DNA of 17,949 bases from Verrucomicrobia subdivision 3 bacterium UBA7542 (GTDB lineage Bacteria; Verrucomicrobiota; Verrucomicrobiia; Limisphaerales; UBA11358): the NCBI GenBank assembly GCA_002479245.1, contig DLMG01000386.1, forward strand, positions 13,134 through 31,082. The letters are read 5' to 3'. Made by a program: the position numbers and the translations under genes. Under the pieces are notes generated by a model, which was not told where the DNA came from, made no database searches, and worked only from the letters and a program-made list of their open reading frames with translations. This document shows, piece after piece, positions 14,149-17,949 of the stretch (its first letter is position 1; every line of letters starts with the position of its first letter).

Positions 14149-15882
14149 ATGCTAATTTACCATCTCTCAATCAAAAACTTCCGCGGCATCCGTGCGCTCG
14201 ACTGGCATTTGAACGGGCGCGTGCTCTGCCTAATTGGTCCTAACGACTCCACCAAGACCACGGTCCTCGACGCGATTGAACTCGTTCTGCTCCCGCGATA
14301 CAGCACCACGATTACAGATGCGGATTTCTACAATGGTGACCCAACCATTCCGATTGTCATTGAGGCTACGGTCGGCGACTTGCCGCTGGAATTGATCGTG
14401 GAACCGGAAAAATTTGGCCTCTGTCTGCGTGGATATGATAAAACCAAAGGGATTCTTGAAGATCCGGTAGATGGGGTTGAGCGCGTTCTCACCGTCAGGT
14501 TCGAAATCGGAAAGGATTTGGAACCGGCGTGGACTGTTGTGAAGCAAGGAATGCCGACGCCCAAACGCATCGGCTGGCAGGATCGCGAGCGTCTGAGTGT
14601 CAGTCGGTTGGGGGACGACGTGGAAAGGCATCTTACGTGGGCGCGTGGATCAGCTCTTACGAAACTAACCGCCAAGAACACTACCGCAGCACAGACCTTC
14701 GCGAAGGTGACTCGCGAAGCGAAGAAGATCGTCGCTGAATCCAAAATGGAGGAACTGAACGCTGCCGCCGTTGCCGCGAAGACCTCTGCCGCCCTATTTG
14801 GTGCAGGTTTCGACGACCTGAAGCCGGGCCTCGACTTGACTGGATTCTCGCTCGGCACTTCTGTGCTGGGACTCCATGAAGATGCGGTCCCGGTCCGTCT
14901 ATGGGGGCTTGGCACGAAGCGGCTTGCAGCACTCGCAATTCAACAAAGCGGCGTCGGCCAGAATTCGATCCTCCTCGTGGACGAGTTGGAGCTTGGGCTT
15001 GAGCCACATCGAATTCGGTTACTGTTGGAACGGCTAAAAGCTGCGCCGGACGGGTCGGATCGAAAGGATGGACAAGTAATTTTTACGACGCACTCCCCGA
15101 CTACAGCGATGACGTTGCCAATTGACCAATTGCGCTTTGTTCGGTCGAACGGTGGCACGACCATCGTCGAAAAAGTCCGCCCGGAATGCGGTGATGACTT
15201 GCAAAGTGTGGCGCGAACTCACGCGCACGCATTTCTTGGCCGCAAACTAATAGTTTGTGAAGGTGCGACCGAAGTAGGTCTTTGCCGAGGTCTCGCAGAA
15301 ACTTGGGCGCAGGCTCATGCTGGTCGCCACCCCTCGCTCGTCGGTTGCGTGCTCTTAAATGGAGGGGGCCGAACAAAAGCACCAAGCGTTGCCTTGGAAC
15401 TCAAACGTGTTGGATACCACGCCGCGTTTCTCGGCGATTCCGATAAACCTTTGAAGCCTACGGCGGCAGAACTGACGGCTAAAGAGGTAAAGGTGTTTCA
15501 GTGGGAAGGAAATGTCTCGACCGAGGAACGTATCGCCGCCGACCTCCCGCTGGACGCTCTTCAGAAGCTCCTTGATGCGGCTATCGAGCAGTTTGGCGCT
15601 GCTACCGTCCTGAGCCATGTCTCGCATTTCGGCGGTGTGAATGTGACTGCGGCTGGCGAACACTTGGCCGCATGGATTAAGCCTGAGTTCCCGGAAACAG
15701 CGGTTCGCGATGCGATTGGCAAAGCCGCGAAGAATGGAAAGATCGGAAATAACGAAGGGTGGTTCAAGAATGTCACTATGGGCACCGGACTTGGAAAGAT
15801 TGTTGCGGCGACAATCCATAATATACCCGATAGTCCGCTCGCTAAAAAACTCAGCCAAGTCGCCGAGTGGATTTATGCCTGA
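14149..15882 (+). CDS. gajA: Gabija endonuclease GajA (OLD-family ATPase-TOPRIM)
   Basis: 577 residues, the usual GajA length. The N-terminal ABC-type ATPase has FRGIRALDWHLNGRVL, Walker A at 30-38 (GPNDSTKTT), a signature-like segment LWGLGTKRLAAL, Walker B ILLVDELELGLEPHR at 274-288 and the H-loop FTTHSP at 312-317. The C-terminal TOPRIM domain has IVCEGATEV (E371) and FLGDSDKP (D430, D432), the metal-binding acids of the nuclease. GajA is a DNA-nicking enzyme; with GajB it forms a large complex that blocks phage growth, and nucleotide levels control it. The Walker A glycine before lysine is replaced by threonine (STKTT), so nucleotide hydrolysis may differ. gajB starts inside its last codons. 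Confidence 0.92.
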   Translation: MLIYHLSIKNFRGIRALDWHLNGRVLCLIGPNDSTKTTVLDAIELVLLPRYSTTITDADFYNGDPTIPIVIEATVGDLPLELIVEPEKFGLCLRGYDKTKGILEDPVDGVERVLTVRFEIGKDLEPAWTVVKQGMPTPKRIGWQDRERLSVSRLGDDVERHLTWARGSALTKLTAKNTTAAQTFAKVTREAKKIVAESKMEELNAAAVAAKTSAALFGAGFDDLKPGLDLTGFSLGTSVLGLHEDAVPVRLWGLGTKRLAALAIQQSGVGQNSILLVDELELGLEPHRIRLLLERLKAAPDGSDRKDGQVIFTTHSPTTAMTLPIDQLRFVRSNGGTTIVEKVRPECGDDLQSVARTHAHAFLGRKLIVCEGATEVGLCRGLAETWAQAHAGRHPSLVGCVLLNGGGRTKAPSVALELKRVGYHAAFLGDSDKPLKPTAAELTAKEVKVFQWEGNVSTEERIAADLPLDALQKLLDAAIEQFGAATVLSHVSHFGGVNVTAAGEHLAAWIKPEFPETAVRDAIGKAAKNGKIGNNEGWFKNVTMGTGLGKIVAATIHNIPDSPLAKKLSQVAEWIYA

Positions 15883-17296
15883 GGATGTGGCCAAGCAGCT
15901 TGCCAATAGCCAGCGCGCGCTCGTGGTGGCACCGGCAGGATGTGGCAAGACCCACCTCATTTCGAGTGCGGTGGCGTGCGCGACTGGCCGCCAGCTTGTG
16001 CTCACGCACACGCACGCTGGGGTAAAGGCAATTTGCGAACGCATGTTTGAATTACGAGTGCCCCCATCGCAATATCACGTCTGCACCTTGGACAGTTTCG
16101 CACTTCGTTATGCTGCGGCCTTTCCTACTGTTTCCGGTTGGACCGTGCCTGAACCTGAAGGAGATCAATGGGCAGAACTCCTCCCTGCTGCGGTTTCGGC
16201 ACTAAAACTAAACGCCGTCGAGGAAATTCTGCGCGCCTCCTACAGAGGTATCTTTGTGGACGAGTATCAAGACTGTTCGACAATACAGCACGAACTCGTG
16301 CTCCGTCTGGCATGCGTGCTGCCCTGTCGGGTTCTCGGTGATCCGCTACAGGCCGTGTTTGCAGAGTTGAATAAGGCAAACGCACTTCCGTGGGCTGAAG
16401 TCGCGAAGACTTTTCCCCTGCTGCACCAACTCAATTATCCGCACCGATGGCAGAAAAAGAACGAGGCGCTGGGCAGATGGCTGCTCGACATTCACCCCGC
16501 ACTAATAAAGGGCGAGCCAATTGACGTGAGCCGAGTCTCGTGTGTGAAATTCGTGGAATCCAAGCCGGGTGTGCAAATCGGCCAGTGCAAGGGACTACTC
16601 CGATATAAACAAGAGTCCATCGTGGCACTGCGGAAAATGCGACCTTCTTGTCATTCACTGGCCGGGGACTTAAAAAACCTCTTCACCGTTTTTGAGGATG
16701 CTAACGGGGAGGACATTCTGAAGGCAGCGCGAACACTTGATGATGCAATCGGTGTGCAACGAGTCGGAGCACTGCATGGCCTAGCCAAACGGTGGCTTAC
16801 TTGTCTGCCGACCCAAGCCATTGCACCTCTCGTAGCGGATGTGATTGCAGGAAATCCAATCAAGGTCAGGCGACCGGACTTGATTGTGCTTGGGCAAACG
16901 CTGGAGCGAGTCCGGGATCAGAACGATTTTCGCCCGGTGGCCGACGCCTTCGACGCCTACGCTGTGCTAAAAGAAACACCCACGTTCATGAGCAAAGAAC
17001 TCTGGCGCGGGATCACAGCCGCTGCACGACATGCGGCTGGCACCATTGGCCTCACTCTACATGACGCTGTGTGGCGTCAGCGTGACATGCACCGCCAGAA
17101 TGGTCGCCATCCACCTCGACACTGCCTTTCGACGCCACTCTTGGTAAAGGGTCTTCAATTCGATCATGGCGTGATACTCGACGCCGCAGATTTTCCCGGA
17201 ACTGAAGCACTGTATGTCTCAATGACGCGTAGTTCCAAAAGTCTCACCATCGTCGCGGAGAGCCCATTGCTCTCGACTACACGAGTCGCTCCATGA
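15875..17296 (+). CDS. gajB: Gabija UvrD-like helicase GajB
   Basis: 473 residues from the ATG at 15875, which overlaps the gajA stop by 8 bases. The frame is open 55 codons further up inside gajA, but MPEDVAKQLANSQRALV fits the normal N-terminus directly before motif I. Superfamily 1 helicase motifs are all present: I APAGCGKT 19-26, Ia THTHAG 44-49, II FVDEYQD 127-133, III VLGDPLQAVF 153-162, IV LNYPHRW 186-192, V KGLQFDHGVI 425-434 and VI YVSMTRSSKSL 447-457. GajB binds GajA tetramers and is required for Gabija defence; it is thought to sense DNA ends or processing products of infection. Its stop overlaps the start of a truncated RNase HI gene by four bases. Confidence 0.92.
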   Translation: MPEDVAKQLANSQRALVVAPAGCGKTHLISSAVACATGRQLVLTHTHAGVKAICERMFELRVPPSQYHVCTLDSFALRYAAAFPTVSGWTVPEPEGDQWAELLPAAVSALKLNAVEEILRASYRGIFVDEYQDCSTIQHELVLRLACVLPCRVLGDPLQAVFAELNKANALPWAEVAKTFPLLHQLNYPHRWQKKNEALGRWLLDIHPALIKGEPIDVSRVSCVKFVESKPGVQIGQCKGLLRYKQESIVALRKMRPSCHSLAGDLKNLFTVFEDANGEDILKAARTLDDAIGVQRVGALHGLAKRWLTCLPTQAIAPLVADVIAGNPIKVRRPDLIVLGQTLERVRDQNDFRPVADAFDAYAVLKETPTFMSKELWRGITAAARHAAGTIGLTLHDAVWRQRDMHRQNGRHPPRHCLSTPLLVKGLQFDHGVILDAADFPGTEALYVSMTRSSKSLTIVAESPLLSTTRVAP

Positions 17297-17541
17297 AGAG
17301 GATTGCAGAAATAATCCCGAACGACAATTCAACATCGGTCGCAATATCGCAGGTGGAAATTTACACGGACGGCGGATGCGAACCGAATCCCGGCCTGGGC
17401 GGTTATGGCTTGGTGTTGTTGCATCCCAAGAAGCGCGCACAAGCCAGCGATGGCTTTCGTTTGACCACCAACAACCGGATGGAAACGTGTCAAGTTGAGG
17501 AAGCCAAGCGGTTCGTTGAACCGCCATCGTCTCTATTTTGA
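17293..17541 (+). pseudogene. RNase HI, N-terminal fragment, coupled to gajB
   Basis: 82 codons beginning with an ATG that overlaps the gajB stop (ATGA). After a 20-residue leader comes the first RNase HI strand and active-site loop, VEIYTDGGCEPNPGLGGYG (D26), then TTNNRMET (E64), the second acid. After that the protein departs from the family (CQVEEAKRFVEPPSSLF) and stops. RNase HI is about 150 residues and needs two more acidic residues, so this is a truncated, presumably inactive remnant. The departure coincides with a perfect 7-bp inverted repeat at 17508-17524. No RNase H continuation is visible in the other frames to 17656. An intact version may have been the third gene of the Gabija operon. 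Confidence 0.75.
17508..17524. repeat. Inverted repeat at the RNase H truncation point
   Basis: GCGGTTC (17508-17514) and GAACCGC (17518-17524) are perfect inverted 7-mers around GTT. It lies just after RNase H homology ends. It could be a rearrangement scar or a weak terminator (a T-poor tail follows). The stretch 17542-17656 holds no gene I can support. Confidence 0.4.
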
Positions 17542-17656
17542 TAGCACAAAGTCGTTGGCAAGATTCGTGGAACTCGTCATTTACTAAAATCTGCGGTGAA
17601 ATAATCGTCCGATGGGAATGATTTTTAGTGTGGGTTGGATGTCGGCCCCATCATAT

Positions 17657-17949
17657 TCAGGAATTTTTCCGTGCCTCCCAGGTTTGCAACAAAAACGTGG
17701 CCATCGTCCCGGCGAGGTTCACGGCCAGTTCGGCGTGGCGTGGCGCTGGCCGCGCGACTGCCACTCCTTTGCCATGAGCGTCGCTATGCCGGTTTCGTAA
17801 TGCGCCCAAGCCCTCCACGACTGTCTGACAGCCGCCGAGAATTTGTTTGAATAGTTGCTCGGTGTGCTGGCTCGGCGACAAATTGAGCTGTCGTGAGGTT
17901 AAACCGTAGAGCTTCGGCAGGTCGGCGCTGTCACCGGTCACTTGAAAAC
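17657..17949 (-). CDS. Abortive infection protein, C-terminal (Abi_C) domain, N-terminus beyond window
   Basis: The frame is open from the right edge to a stop at 17657-17659, giving about 97 codons. The sequence QLFKQILGGCQTVVEGLGAL, RNRHSDAHGKG and PRHAELAVNLAGTMATFLL is the helical Abi_C domain (Pfam 'Abortive infection C-terminus'), a HEPN-like fold in which RNxxSDAHG plays the part of the R-x4-6-H RNase motif. A GTG at 17941 would allow a start, but the frame runs on to the edge and family members have a larger N-terminal part, so I read it as partial. Such proteins usually arrest growth on infection. It converges on the Gabija operon and extends the defence island to the right. Confidence 0.8.
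   Translation of the reverse strand, partial: FQVTGDSADLPKLYGLTSRQLNLSPSQHTEQLFKQILGGCQTVVEGLGALRNRHSDAHGKGVAVARPAPRHAELAVNLAGTMATFLLQTWEARKNS

Noticed and set aside
15710..15874. 55-codon upstream extension of gajB within gajA
   Set aside because: It is the other frame of the conserved gajA end; helicase homology and the ATG at 15875 give the expected N-terminus.
17542..17583. Continuation of RNase HI in another frame after 17541
   Set aside because: The next open stretch (LYFDSTKSLARFVELVIY) does not resemble the missing RNase H motifs, so truncation rather than a single frameshift is more likely.

Overview
The window looks like a chromosomal segment of a Gram-negative bacterium, most likely of the Verrucomicrobiota (Pedosphaera/Limisphaerales-like). 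This is inferred, not proven, from an LptF/LptG-type permease, a plastid/cyanobacterial-type glucose-6-phosphate isomerase, and spacer repeats of the kind I remember from Verrucomicrobia and Planctomycetes. It splits into a housekeeping left third and an accessory right two thirds, with a broken tRNA-Lys gene at the junction.

Left part (1-6516), minus strand: lptG-like permease (5058-6179), a soluble double-GAF histidine kinase 16 bases behind it, a roughly 480-base spacer carrying dispersed repeats, then pgi and, 5 bases later, mnmG, which runs off the left edge. A nested palindromic repeat (6349-6416) and a strong stable-RNA-type promoter (6472-6501) lead to the junction.

Junction (6516-6650): two copies of an identical tRNA-Lys 5' half. 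The first continues into a degenerate tRNA-like fold. The second keeps an intact Lys anticodon loop (CTTTTAA) and stops matching a tRNA at the next base. This is what the left attachment end of an island integrated in tRNA-Lys would look like, but no integrase is in view.

Accessory part A (6650-9225): a minus-strand run of small regulatory genes: an XRE-type regulator, two paralogous excisionase-like helix-turn-helix proteins of about 70 residues, and between those two an unrecognised 186-residue protein. The region is rich in inverted repeats, with a dense run of about a dozen hairpins at 8559-8988.

Accessory part B (9226-17949), a defence island: a Fic AMP-transferase with its own inhibitory motif (minus strand); a tightly coupled AAA+ ATPase plus cytoplasmic subtilisin-like protease, preceded by four 9-base boxes at 20-21 base spacing; a Gabija system (gajA, gajB) whose genes overlap and end in a four-base overlap with a truncated RNase HI gene; and, at the right edge on the minus strand, the C-terminal part of an abortive-infection (Abi_C) protein. 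The ATPase-protease pair with its boxed promoter, the RNase H remnant coupled to Gabija, and the hairpin cluster are the parts most worth following up.
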